NCBI GenBank assembly: GCA_050249235.1
Contig: JBFWQW010000037.1
Coordinates: 1 to 23,787, forward strand
DNA from: JAEKLB01 sp050249235
GTDB taxonomy: Bacteria > Actinomycetota > Acidimicrobiia > Acidimicrobiales > CADCSY01
DNA: 23,787 nucleotides
Reading direction: 5' to 3'
Shown piece by piece: positions 7,738 through 17,319 of the stretch (its first letter is position 1; each line of letters opens with the position of its first letter). The notes beneath the pieces were generated by a model. That model made no database searches. It was given only the letters and a program-made list of their open reading frames with translations, and was not told the DNA's origin. The position numbers and the translations under genes were made by a program.

Positions 7738-7765
7738 CCACGTCCGCCGGGCAAGCGGTCAGGCG
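7731..7765. terminator. Hairpin overlapping both stop codons of convergent genes
   Basis: CGCCTGACC (7731-7739) and GGTCAGGCG (7757-7765) are a perfect 9-bp inverted repeat with a 17-nt loop. Each arm contains one stop codon: TGA of the carboxylase gene and TGA of the minus-strand gene. It could end transcription in both directions. There is no U-tract, as is common in high-GC actinobacteria. Confidence 0.45.
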
Positions 7766-8316
7766 ACCTCGACGCCGGGTCCGTCGGCGGGGTCGGGCCC
7801 GGTTGCCGACGGCGGGGGCACGGGCAGCCTCCCGACCGCCCCGAGGGGCCCGCTGCCGCTGCGGGCCAGGGCCCGGGAGGCCAGGAGGGCCACGCCCTCG
7901 AGCAGCTGGCGCTGGCCGGCGTCGAGGGACCCGCCCCGGTCGACGCCGAGGCGGAGCCGGTCGCCGGCCCGCAGGACGAGGTGCTCGGCCCGCACGTCGG
8001 CGAGACCGCGGGAGCCGTCATCGGCCAGCCGGTCGGCCAGCGCCAGCGAGCGCTCGACGTCGCCGACGCCGGCCAGGCGCACGACGGTCGGGCCGTCGCC
8101 GGGGGCGTGGGCGATGCCCACCACCGAGTCGGGCACGACCGCGGCAGCGAGCTCGAGGGCGGTGGCCAGCACGGCCCGCACCTCGGCAGACGGCGGGCGG
8201 CGGGACGCATCGGGGGCGGTCTCGCCCTCCGGATCGAGATAGGACTCGAGCAGCTCGGACAAGCTGCGGCCCATGGCCGGGCGGCCGGGATGGGCGGACC
8301 GTCCGGGGGGAGGCAC
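7759..8316 (-). CDS. Hypothetical protein, GAF-like
   Basis: The 185-residue soluble protein has no motif I recognise with certainty. Residues about 45-150 alternate helices and strands in a way that resembles a small GAF domain: AVLATALELAAAVVPDSVVGIAH, then a middle with EHLVLRAGDRLRLGVDRGGSLD and a final helix LLEGVALLASRALAR. The N-terminus carries MGRSLSELLESYLDPEG and the C-terminus is Pro-rich. The GTG start at 8316 is chosen because TAGGGT lies 7 nt upstream; an ATG 14 codons in is the alternative. It is convergent with the carboxylase gene and lies 83 bp after the flavoprotein gene on the same strand. The GAF idea is a weak inference from pattern only. Confidence 0.55.
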   Translation of the reverse strand: MPPPGRSAHPGRPAMGRSLSELLESYLDPEGETAPDASRRPPSAEVRAVLATALELAAAVVPDSVVGIAHAPGDGPTVVRLAGVGDVERSLALADRLADDGSRGLADVRAEHLVLRAGDRLRLGVDRGGSLDAGQRQLLEGVALLASRALARSGSGPLGAVGRLPVPPPSATGPDPADGPGVEVA

Positions 8317-8323
8317 GCCGTCG

Positions 8324-8329
8324 ACCCTA
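8324..8329 (-). promoter_or_regulatory. -10 element (TAGGGT), leaderless promoter of the GAF-like gene
   Basis: On the minus strand TAGGGT lies 7 nt before GTG 8314-8316, consistent with transcription starting at the start codon. Confidence 0.5.
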
Positions 8330-8399
8330 GCCAGCCGGCCCGGGAGCCACGCGACGGGCGGCGCCGCCGACCCTCACCCGGCGGCCACGACCCGGCCGC

Positions 8400-9761
8400 T
8401 CACTCGGCCGCGTCGGCGAGGGCTTCGGCCAGCGACGGGTGCACGAGCAGGCTCTCGACGATGTCGGCCACCTTGAGGCCGGCAGTGACGGCGAGGGCGA
8501 TGACCGAGATGAGCTCGGCGGCGTGGCGCCCGACGATGGAGCCGCCCAGCACGACGCCGGTGGCCGGGTCGGACAGGATCTTCACGAAGCCCCGGGCGTC
8601 GCCGTCGATGAGCGCCTTCGCCGAGGCCGAGAAGGGCACCTTCGTCACCCGGATCTTGCGGCCGTCGGCGAAGGCGTCGGCCTCGGCCAGGCCGACGTCG
8701 GCGATCTCCGGCTCGGTGAAGATGGCCGACGCCGCCTTGTCGTAGTCGAGGTGGCGGTGCTCGAGGGTGTGCATCCCCATCACGTGCTCGGCGATCTTGC
8801 GGCCCTGCATGGCCGCCACCGACGAGAGCGGGAGCCGCCCCGACAGGTCGCCGGCGGCGTAGATGTGACCCACGTTCGACTGGCAGTGGTGGTTGACGGG
8901 CACGTAGCCGCCGGCGTCCGATTCGACGCCGGCCCGGTCAAGGCCGAGGTCCTCGCTGTTCGGCACCGACCCGATCGCCAGCAGGGCGTGGGAGCCGGCG
9001 ACGCGGCGGTCGTCCTGGCAGCGCACGACGACGCCGTCGTCGTTGCGCTCGATGGCGACGGCCCGGGCCCCCTTCAGCAGGGTCACGCCCCGCTCGTCGA
9101 AGTTCTCCTCGAGGGCGGCGGCCACCTCCGGGTCCTTGTGGGGCAGGACGTGCTGGCGGCTCACGACCAGGCTGACCCGGCTGCCGAGCGACGAGAAGAG
9201 GTGCACGAACTCGACGCCGGTGACGCCCGAGCCGATCACGACGAGGTGCGAGGGCAGCTCCTTCGGCGGATAGGCCTGGCGGGTGGTGAGGACGCGGTCG
9301 CCGTCGATCTGGGCCCAGTCGGGGATGCGGGGCCGGCTGCCGGTGGCGAGGAGGATGGAGTCGGCGTGCAGCTCCTCGTCGCCGTCCTCGCTACTGACGG
9401 CCACGGTGTTCGGCCCGGTGAGCCGGGCCGACCCGTGGATCATGCGCACCCCCTGGCTCCGCAGCAGCCCGGTGATGGAGCGGTTGAGGCGGCCCTCGAT
9501 GCTGGCGTTCCGCTCCCGGAGGGCCTCGAAGTCGAGGGTGGCCTCGAGCGACGCCAGCCCCATCCCCTGGGCCCGTCGGGCCATCGCCATGGCCCCGCCG
9601 GTGGCGATCATCGCCTTCGACGGGATGCAGTCCCAGAGGTGGGCGGCGCCGCCGACGATGTCGCGCTCGATCATCGTCACCGACGCCCCGAGCCGGGCCG
9701 CGTGCGTCGCCGCGGTGTTGCCCGCCGGCCCCCCGCCGACGATGACGAAGGAGTGGGCCAC
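8400..9761 (-). CDS. LpdA-like FAD-dependent NAD(P)H oxidoreductase (probable quinone reductase)
   Basis: The 453-residue flavoprotein has the pyridine nucleotide-disulfide reductase fold. It shows the FAD-binding GGGPAG (9-14), the second dinucleotide motif VVIGSGVTGVEF, the FAD motif IYAAGDLSG and a C-terminal dimerisation domain. The redox-active segment reads GGAAHLWDCIPSK. The second cysteine is present (C45) but the first is alanine (A40), so no disulfide can form. The same loss is known in Mycobacterium tuberculosis LpdA (Rv3303c), a quinone reductase and not a lipoamide dehydrogenase. Unlike what I recall of LpdA, the C-terminal HPSLAE (H441, E446) is kept. No dehydrogenase-complex genes are near. 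The GTG start is supported by TAGCCT 6 nt upstream. Confidence 0.82.
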   Translation of the reverse strand: MAHSFVIVGGGPAGNTAATHAARLGASVTMIERDIVGGAAHLWDCIPSKAMIATGGAMAMARRAQGMGLASLEATLDFEALRERNASIEGRLNRSITGLLRSQGVRMIHGSARLTGPNTVAVSSEDGDEELHADSILLATGSRPRIPDWAQIDGDRVLTTRQAYPPKELPSHLVVIGSGVTGVEFVHLFSSLGSRVSLVVSRQHVLPHKDPEVAAALEENFDERGVTLLKGARAVAIERNDDGVVVRCQDDRRVAGSHALLAIGSVPNSEDLGLDRAGVESDAGGYVPVNHHCQSNVGHIYAAGDLSGRLPLSSVAAMQGRKIAEHVMGMHTLEHRHLDYDKAASAIFTEPEIADVGLAEADAFADGRKIRVTKVPFSASAKALIDGDARGFVKILSDPATGVVLGGSIVGRHAAELISVIALAVTAGLKVADIVESLLVHPSLAEALADAAE

Positions 9762-9767
9762 GCCGGA

Positions 9768-9773
9768 AGGCTA
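9768..9773 (-). promoter_or_regulatory. -10 element (TAGCCT), leaderless promoter of the LpdA-like gene
   Basis: On the minus strand TAGCCT lies exactly 6 nt before the GTG at 9759-9761, so the transcript would begin at the start codon. Confidence 0.55.
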
Positions 9774-9886
9774 CTGAGGTCACGACGCCGGCAGGTCCGG
9801 GTGGGCGCCCGGCTCCTCCGTCGCCGCGACGGCGCATTGCCGCCCGGTGCGCCACGCCGTCGCACCGCCGCTCGGGCCAGCGGGGA

Positions 9887-10810
9887 CTACAGCGCGGGCA
9901 GGGCGAGCGTGACGACGGTGCCGTAGCCGGGGGCGCTGTCGCACAGCGCGGCGCCGCCGTGCAGGTGGGCGATGGTGCGCACGATCGCCAGGCCGAGGCC
10001 GAGACCGCCGGTGTCGCGGGTCAGGGGCGACTGGCCCTGGGTGAACTCGTCGAAGCAGGCCGCCATCACCGCCGGCGCCATGCCCGGGCCGTCGTCGGCG
10101 ACGGACAGGAGGAGATCGCCGTCGACCCGGCGGGCGACGACCCGGACCGACGGGTGGTCGGGCGCGAACCGCAGGGCGTTGTCGAGCAGCTCGTCGAGGG
10201 CGATGGCGACGATCACCGGATCGATGGGCACCACGCCCGAGCAGGCCGCGTCGACCGAGAGCTCGAGGTCGGCGTCGCGCCAGCGGGCGACCGAGCGCTC
10301 GACGAACGGCTCGATGGCGACGGCCTCGAGCGTGGCCTCGACCCGCCCGGAGCCGAGCAGGGTGTAGGCGGTGAGCTGCTCGACCACCCGGTCGAAGCGG
10401 TCGACGGCGTCGGCGATGAGCGAGCCGACGTGGCGCACCTCACCGGGCGGCACCTCCCGCTCGGCGAGGAGGCGGGCGAAGCCCTTCACCGAGGTCAGCG
10501 GGGTCCGCAGCTCGTGACCGATCAGCGACGCCAGCCGGTCGGTGGCGGCGTCCTCCATGGCGGCCGGGCCGGGCCGGGCGGCGAGGAACCGGCGGACCTC
10601 GAAGGTCTCGCCCCGCCAGCCGAGGGCCCGTTCGGCCTCGGCCAGGGCGTCCTCGAGGCGGGTCCGGTCGAGGCCGGGCTCGACGGACGTCCGGTCGTTG
10701 CGGAGGAGCGCCTTGTCGGGCATGGGGGCCTCGGTCGCCTCGCTGTCGGCGGGTCGCGAGCCGGCGACCCGGGCGGCGTGGCTCGCCGCCATGTCGACAA
10801 CATCGGTCAC
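9887..10810 (-). CDS. Soluble sensor histidine kinase (orphan)
   Basis: The roughly 307-residue histidine kinase has no membrane segment. The phospho-acceptor box is LIGHELRTPLTSVKGFARLL (His about residue 99). The HATPase domain follows with DELLDNALRFAP (N box), VADDGPGM (G1), GLGLGLAIVRTIAHLHGG (G2) and a terminal GYGTVVTLALP. The first about 90 residues have no clear sensor domain. No response regulator is adjacent, so the partner is unknown. The start is GTG at 10808-10810 because GGAAGG sits 8 nt upstream; a GTG three codons earlier (10819) is possible. Upstream on this strand is a TTGACA (10867-10872), unusual in such GC-rich DNA and a possible -35. The gene does not appear to share a transcript with the mutase gene, from which a hairpin separates it. 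Confidence 0.87.
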   Translation of the reverse strand: MTDVVDMAASHAARVAGSRPADSEATEAPMPDKALLRNDRTSVEPGLDRTRLEDALAEAERALGWRGETFEVRRFLAARPGPAAMEDAATDRLASLIGHELRTPLTSVKGFARLLAEREVPPGEVRHVGSLIADAVDRFDRVVEQLTAYTLLGSGRVEATLEAVAIEPFVERSVARWRDADLELSVDAACSGVVPIDPVIVAIALDELLDNALRFAPDHPSVRVVARRVDGDLLLSVADDGPGMAPAVMAACFDEFTQGQSPLTRDTGGLGLGLAIVRTIAHLHGGAALCDSAPGYGTVVTLALPAL

Positions 10811-10896
10811 CCCGACCACCTTCCGTAGCGAAACTCTCCCAAAGAGTCACAACACGGAACGCATCTTGTCAACCACGAGAGGTGGCGGGAGCGGCT

Positions 10897-10929
10897 GGCG
10901 AGCGGGCCGGTCCCCGGGTCGCGCTCGCC
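10897..10929. terminator. Possible terminator hairpin after the mutase gene
   Basis: GGCGAGCG (10897-10904) and CGCTCGCC (10922-10929) form a perfect 8-bp stem about 65 nt past the mutase stop, before the histidine kinase promoter region. The loop can pair further. No U-tract is present. Confidence 0.35.
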
Positions 10930-10993
10930 CACCGACCCCGCGGTCGTCGCCGTCGCCGGGACAAGTGGCGCTGTCGTGGACGAGGGGTGGCGC

Positions 10994-12583
<1,590 letters not shown>

Positions 12584-12589
12584 GGCGGC

Positions 12590-12595
12590 AGGTTA
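12590..12595 (-). promoter_or_regulatory. -10 element (TAACCT), leaderless promoter of the mutase gene
   Basis: On the minus strand TAACCT lies exactly 6 nt before ATG 12581-12583. No Shine-Dalgarno sequence is visible, which fits a leaderless mRNA. Confidence 0.55.
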
Positions 12596-12814
12596 CGAGC
12601 CCGGCCCGCCGCGCGGCCAAGCCACGCGGCGGGTGGTTCGTCCTCGACGACGTGCGGCCGCCCGCCCGCCCGTGGCCGGGCCGTCGGCGTTGCGCACGGT
12701 CGGGCGCGCCGGGCCGGGCCCGTGCGAGGGCCACGCCGCCGGACGGCTCACGGTCGACCGGCCCGATCACAGGCCCGCGCCATCGACTGCGATGCCCTCA
12801 TATTCGATGCCCGA

Positions 12815-12841
12815 ACCATTCGACCGCTAGGGTCGAATGGT
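12815..12841. promoter_or_regulatory. Probable MarR operator (perfect 11-bp inverted repeat)
   Basis: ACCATTCGACC (12815-12825) and GGTCGAATGGT (12831-12841) are perfect inverted arms around a 5-nt spacer, ending on the base before the marR ATG. A further half-site-like ATTCGA lies at 12802-12807. The position over the -10 and start codon is that of an autorepressor site for the MarR protein just downstream. Binding is inferred. Confidence 0.75.
12828..12833 (+). promoter_or_regulatory. -10 element (TAGGGT) of the marR-ABC operon
   Basis: TAGGGT lies 8 nt before ATG 12842, starting within the spacer and running into the right arm of the inverted repeat. Repressor bound there would block RNA polymerase. 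A leaderless or nearly leaderless transcript is expected. Confidence 0.5.
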
Positions 12842-13372
12842 ATGGGTACCGAACAGTTCGGCGGCGCGAAGCACAGGCGGGCAGTTCCGAAGGGACGGGC
12901 CGGTGCGGCCGCCAACGACGCCGAGGCCTTCGGCCTGATGGCCGGCCGGACGCTCGCCCGGCTGGCCAAGCAGGTCGAGTGGGCCCTTACGCCGTTCGAG
13001 CTGACGCTCCCCCAGTACCGGCTCCTGGCCCTGCTCTCCGACGGGGCCGCCATGTCGTCGTCCCTGGCCGAGCGGCTGGCCGTGAAGCCCCCCACCGTCA
13101 CGTCCGTCGTCGACGGGCTCGTGACCCGTGGCCTCGTCGAGCGCCAGCCCGACCCCACCGACCGACGCCGCCTGCCGCTGGCCCTCACCGACGAGGGCAC
13201 GGCACTCGTGCACTCGGCGAGCACCGCCGTCGGGACCCGGCTGTTCGAGCTCCTCGACAGCACCGACGAGCCGGCCACCCGTGATGCCGCCAGCCGCGGC
13301 CTCTACGCCTGGCAGGAGAGCCTCGACGCCCACCGGGCCCGCCTCGAGACGGAGAAGGAGGTCGCCCGATGA
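12842..13372 (+). CDS. MarR-family transcriptional regulator
   Basis: The 176-residue protein has a MarR winged helix: dimer helix AFGLMAGRTLARLAKQVEWALTP, helix-turn-helix LTLPQYRLLALLSDGAAMSSSLAERLAVKPPTVTSVVDGLVTRGLV, and the wing RQPDPTDRRRLPLALTDEG. A basic N-terminal tail of about 35 residues precedes it. Its stop overlaps the start of the first ABC gene (ATGA), so regulator and transporter are translated together. It most likely represses this operon through the inverted repeat at its start and is released by a drug-like ligand; the ligand cannot be read from the sequence. Confidence 0.88.
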   Translation: MGTEQFGGAKHRRAVPKGRAGAAANDAEAFGLMAGRTLARLAKQVEWALTPFELTLPQYRLLALLSDGAAMSSSLAERLAVKPPTVTSVVDGLVTRGLVERQPDPTDRRRLPLALTDEGTALVHSASTAVGTRLFELLDSTDEPATRDAASRGLYAWQESLDAHRARLETEKEVAR

Positions 13373-15246
13373 CGGCCGTCGAACGCGATCGCAACGGCAC
13401 GCTCGGCGCCGACGCCAACGGCTGGATCGACCCGGTCGAGACGTCCCCGTTCGTGCCCCCGCTACCGCCGGCCCGCTACGAGCGGCCCACGGCGCAGATC
13501 CGGGAAGACCGGAGCCTCTCGTGGCTGCGCCGGGCCATGCCCCTGGTCATCGCCCACAAGTGGATGTTCGCGACCTCGCTGTTCTGCTCGTTCGTCGCCC
13601 TCGTCATCCAGGTCCAGATCCCCGCCATCCTCGGCGAGGCCATCGACAAGGCCCTCGTGGCGCAGACCAGCCCGCTCGGCGGTTACGTGCAGCTCATCGT
13701 CGTGCTGGCCCTGGTCCGCGGCGTCTTCAACTTCATCGGCCGCCTCAACCTGTTCCGCACCGCCTACCGCATCGAGTACGACCTGCGGAACATCGTCTAC
13801 ACCCACCTCTCGACGCTGTCGTTCTCGTTCTACGACCGGGTGCAGTCGGGCTTCATCATCTCCCGGGCCAACTCCGACATCCGCTCGGTCCAGATGTACC
13901 TGGCGTTCGCACCCAACATCATCCTCCAGTGCGGCGTGGCGGTGATCGCCTTCGCCAAGATGGCCTCGATCGACCTGCCGCTCGCCCTCGTGGCGCTCTC
14001 GCCGATGCCGTTCGTGCTCTGGGCCGGCATCGAGATGCGCCAGCGGTTCTTCCCGGTCTCCTGGCTGGTGCAGGCCCGCCTGGCCGACGTCGCCAACATC
14101 GTCAACGAGAACATCAACGGCGTGCGGGTGGTCAAGTCCTTCGCCGCCGAGCAGCAGCAGCTCACCAACCTCGACGGCGCCGCCAAGCGGGTGCGGTGGG
14201 CCAACATCCGCGACGCGCAGATCCGCTCGGGCTGGGCGCCGCTGCTCGAGAACCTGCCCCGGTTCGGCACCGCCTTCGTCCTCTTCTACGGGGGCTGGCT
14301 GGTGCTCGAGGGACAGGAGACGGTGGGCACGATCGTCGTCTTCAGCCAGTACATCCTCATGCTGCAGACCCCGTTCCGGACGCTCGGGATGCTCATGATG
14401 ATGGGCCGGCGGGCGGCCGCGTCGGCCGGGCGCATCTACGAGATCCTCGACGAGCGACCGGAGATCGTCGACCGGCCCGGCGCCATCGACCTGGTCGAGA
14501 GCCTCGGCGACGTGGTCTTCGACGACGTCAGCTTCGACTACCCGAACGGCACCCCGGTGCTCCACGGGCTCGACCTGCACCTGCGGCCGGGCGACACGGT
14601 GGCGCTGGTGGGCCGGACCGGGACCGGCAAGTCCACGGTGGCCCGCCTGCTGTCCCGCTTCTACGACGTCACCGGCGGTGCCGTCCGGGTCGACGGCCAC
14701 GACGTGCGCGACCTCACCCAGGTGAGCCTCCGCCACCACATCGGCATGGTGCTCGACGAGCCCTTCCTCTTCTCGGAGGCGGTCCGCGACAACATCGCCT
14801 ACGGACGGCCCGACGCCACCCTCGACGACATCGTCGCCGCGGCCAAGGCAGCCGGGGCCCACGACTTCATCCTCGACCTCGAGGACGGCTACGACACCGT
14901 GGTCGGCGAACGGGGCTACACGCTCTCGGGCGGGCAGCGCCAGCGGATCGCCATCGCCCGCACCCTGCTCGTGAACCCACCGATCCTGGTGCTCGACGAC
15001 GCCACCTCGGCCATCGACGTCCAGGTCGAGCAGCAGATCCACGACGCCCTGCGCACCCTGATGCAGGGCCGCACCACCCTGATCATCGCCCACCGGCTGT
15101 CCACCATCAGCCTGGCCGACCGGGTCGCCGTCCTCGACGGCGGCCGGATCGTGGCCGAGGGCACCCACACCGAGCTCCTCGCCAACGAGCCGCGCTACGC
15201 GACGATCCTGGCCCAGGCGCTCGCCGACGACGAGGAAGGTGCCTGA
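13369..15246 (+). CDS. ABC exporter half-transporter, subunit with degenerate catalytic site
   Basis: The 625-residue fused TMD-NBD protein of the multidrug/lipid exporter type has a six-helix TMD at about residues 58-345. The NBD shows Walker A GRTGTGKST (415-423), signature LSGGQ (519-523) and H-loop IIAHRLST (H575). Two catalytic positions are altered: the Q-loop reads GMVLDEPFLF, with D463 where Gln is usual, and Walker B reads ILVLDDATS, with D544 where the catalytic Glu is usual. This is the pattern of the degenerate subunit in heterodimeric exporters such as TM287/288. It overlaps marR at its start (ATGA) and the next ABC gene at its end (TGATG), which supports a one-to-one complex. 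Confidence 0.92.
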   Translation: MTAVERDRNGTLGADANGWIDPVETSPFVPPLPPARYERPTAQIREDRSLSWLRRAMPLVIAHKWMFATSLFCSFVALVIQVQIPAILGEAIDKALVAQTSPLGGYVQLIVVLALVRGVFNFIGRLNLFRTAYRIEYDLRNIVYTHLSTLSFSFYDRVQSGFIISRANSDIRSVQMYLAFAPNIILQCGVAVIAFAKMASIDLPLALVALSPMPFVLWAGIEMRQRFFPVSWLVQARLADVANIVNENINGVRVVKSFAAEQQQLTNLDGAAKRVRWANIRDAQIRSGWAPLLENLPRFGTAFVLFYGGWLVLEGQETVGTIVVFSQYILMLQTPFRTLGMLMMMGRRAAASAGRIYEILDERPEIVDRPGAIDLVESLGDVVFDDVSFDYPNGTPVLHGLDLHLRPGDTVALVGRTGTGKSTVARLLSRFYDVTGGAVRVDGHDVRDLTQVSLRHHIGMVLDEPFLFSEAVRDNIAYGRPDATLDDIVAAAKAAGAHDFILDLEDGYDTVVGERGYTLSGGQRQRIAIARTLLVNPPILVLDDATSAIDVQVEQQIHDALRTLMQGRTTLIIAHRLSTISLADRVAVLDGGRIVAEGTHTELLANEPRYATILAQALADDEEGA

Positions 15247-17237
15247 TGGGCTGGGGCGGCGGCGGGATGTTCGGCGGCGGCGGCGGCATGGGCGGCGGCG
15301 GGGGTGGCATGGGCGGCGGCCCGGCGGCCAACTCCAACCAGGCCAACGCGGCCAGCGGCCTGCCCTTCGCGGGCATCCCGCTCGAGCTGCAGGCCGGCGT
15401 CGAGAAGCTGACGGCGAACGAGCCCGACCACGGCGGAACCCCGCCGGCGTTCTCGCACCGCAACGTCGACCACCGGCCGCTCAACCTCCGGCGGATGTTC
15501 GGCGCCCACTGGCCGATCGTCATGATCGCCGGGCTCATGGTCGCCATCGAGGCGGTCACGCTCCAGGCCGGGCCGTTCCTCACCCGGATCGGCATCGACG
15601 ACGGCATCGTGAAGGACGACTGGTCGGTGATCGTCTGGACCGGCTCGCTCTTCATCGTCGCCGTGCTCATGACGATCGCGGCCAGCAACCTCCGGCTCCG
15701 GCTCACGGGCCGGCTGGCAGCCGAGGTCATGTACGACCTCCGGGTGCGGGTCTTCACGCACCTCCAGCGCCTCTCGCTGAACTACTACACGGACGAGAAG
15801 GCGGGCGTGATCATGACCCGCATGACGAGCGACATCGAGAACCTGCAGCAGCTCACGCAGGACGGTCTCGTGCAGTTCGCCGTGCAGGGCCTGACCATGC
15901 TCGTCGTCACGGCCATCCTCTTCTCCTACAACGTCGAGCTCGCGGTCATCACCGTCTTCATCGTCGTGCCCGCCCTGCTCGCCCTCTCGCTGTGGTTCCG
16001 CTCCGCGTCGGACAAGGGCTTCATGCGGGTGCGGGACGGCATCGCCGGCGTCCTCTCCGACCTCTCCGAGAGCCTGTCCGGCGTCCGGGTGGTCTCGAGC
16101 CACAACCGCCAGCCCCGAAACATCGTCAACCACCGCAACGTGGTCGGCGTCTACCGCGATGCCAACGACCACACCGCCATGCTCACCGCCGTCTACGGGC
16201 CGGGCACCGAGGTGCTGGGCTTCGTCGCCCAGGGCCTGATCCTCCTCATCGGCGGCCGGATGGTGCAGCAGGGCGAGCTCACCGTCGGCGAGCTGGCCGG
16301 CTTCTTCCTCTTCCTCAACCAGTTCTTCGCACCGATCCAGCAGCTGGTGCAGCTCTACAACACGTACCAGCAGGGCCAGTCGTCGATAACCAAGCTGCGG
16401 GAGCTGCTCGCCACCGAGCCGTCCGTGAAGGAGGCCGACGGCGCCATCGAGCTGCCCGCCATCTCCGGCGAGGTCGTCCTCGAGCGGCTGGCCTTCGCCT
16501 ACAACCCGGCGCTGCCGGTGCTGCACGACGTCGACCTGCGCATCGAGGCCGGCGAGACGGTGTGCTTCGTCGGGCCGACCGGTGCCGGGAAATCCACCGT
16601 GGCCAAGCTCATCACCCGCTTCTACGACCCGACGGCCGGTCGGGTGCTGATCGACGGGTACGACCTCCGCGACGTCACCCTCACCTCGCTGCGGCGCCAG
16701 CTCGGCGTCGTGCCGCAGGAGCCGTTCCTGTTCGCCGGCTCGATGCGCGACAACCTGGCCTTCTCCCGGCCCGACGCCAGCCAGGAGGACATCGACGAGG
16801 CCGTCGACCGGGTCGGCCTGCGCGAGCTCGTCGACCGGCTCCCCCACGGGCTCGACACGCCGGTCCACGAGCGGGGTGTCTCCCTCTCGTCCGGCGAGCG
16901 CCAGCTGCTGGCCCTGGGCCGGGCCTTCCTCGCCCAGCCCCGCGTCCTCGTGCTCGACGAGGCGACCTCCAACCTCGACCTCAAGTCGGAGGGCATGGTC
17001 GAGGCCGCGCTCGACGTCCTGCTCGAGGGGCGCACCGCCATCATCGTGGCCCACCGCCTCTCGACGGCGATGAAGGCCGACCGGATCGTCGTCATCGACG
17101 GCGGGGGCGTCGTCGAGTCGGGTCCCCATGCCGACCTCGTGGCCGCCGGCGGCCGCTACGCGGAGATGTACGAGAGCTGGTCGGCCCACCTCGACGGGCA
17201 TCCCGCCGAGCCGGCGTCGGCCGCCGACGCGCGCTGA
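15246..17237 (+). CDS. ABC exporter half-transporter, catalytically competent partner
   Basis: The 663-residue TMD-NBD protein has canonical Walker A GPTGAGKST (443-451), Q-loop VVPQEPFLF (Q491), Walker B VLVLDEATS (E572) and H-loop VAHRLST (H603). Its signature is LSSGE (547-551) instead of LSGGQ. In a heterodimer with the preceding protein, its Walker motifs face that protein's intact LSGGQ to form one working ATP site; its altered signature faces the partner's altered Walker B/Q-loop to form the degenerate site. The first 25 residues are almost only Gly and Met (MGWGGGGMFGGGGGMGG...), followed by a linker rich in Asn/Ala before the first TM at about 88. The substrate is unknown; the MarR and MFS neighbours suggest small-molecule efflux. 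Confidence 0.92.
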   Translation: MGWGGGGMFGGGGGMGGGGGGMGGGPAANSNQANAASGLPFAGIPLELQAGVEKLTANEPDHGGTPPAFSHRNVDHRPLNLRRMFGAHWPIVMIAGLMVAIEAVTLQAGPFLTRIGIDDGIVKDDWSVIVWTGSLFIVAVLMTIAASNLRLRLTGRLAAEVMYDLRVRVFTHLQRLSLNYYTDEKAGVIMTRMTSDIENLQQLTQDGLVQFAVQGLTMLVVTAILFSYNVELAVITVFIVVPALLALSLWFRSASDKGFMRVRDGIAGVLSDLSESLSGVRVVSSHNRQPRNIVNHRNVVGVYRDANDHTAMLTAVYGPGTEVLGFVAQGLILLIGGRMVQQGELTVGELAGFFLFLNQFFAPIQQLVQLYNTYQQGQSSITKLRELLATEPSVKEADGAIELPAISGEVVLERLAFAYNPALPVLHDVDLRIEAGETVCFVGPTGAGKSTVAKLITRFYDPTAGRVLIDGYDLRDVTLTSLRRQLGVVPQEPFLFAGSMRDNLAFSRPDASQEDIDEAVDRVGLRELVDRLPHGLDTPVHERGVSLSSGERQLLALGRAFLAQPRVLVLDEATSNLDLKSEGMVEAALDVLLEGRTAIIVAHRLSTAMKADRIVVIDGGGVVESGPHADLVAAGGRYAEMYESWSAHLDGHPAEPASAADAR

Positions 17238-17319
17238 GCGTCGCCCGGCCCCGTTCCTCCCCGCCCGCATCGGCCCACCGCGCCCCCGGCCCGGTCGTCG
17301 TGGTAGGCACGGTCGCGCC

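Noticed and set aside
10832..10846. ACTCT-CCCAA-AGAGT hairpin upstream of the histidine kinase as a riboswitch or operator
   Set aside because: The stem is only 5 bp; no conserved riboswitch core or paired regulator gene was recognised.
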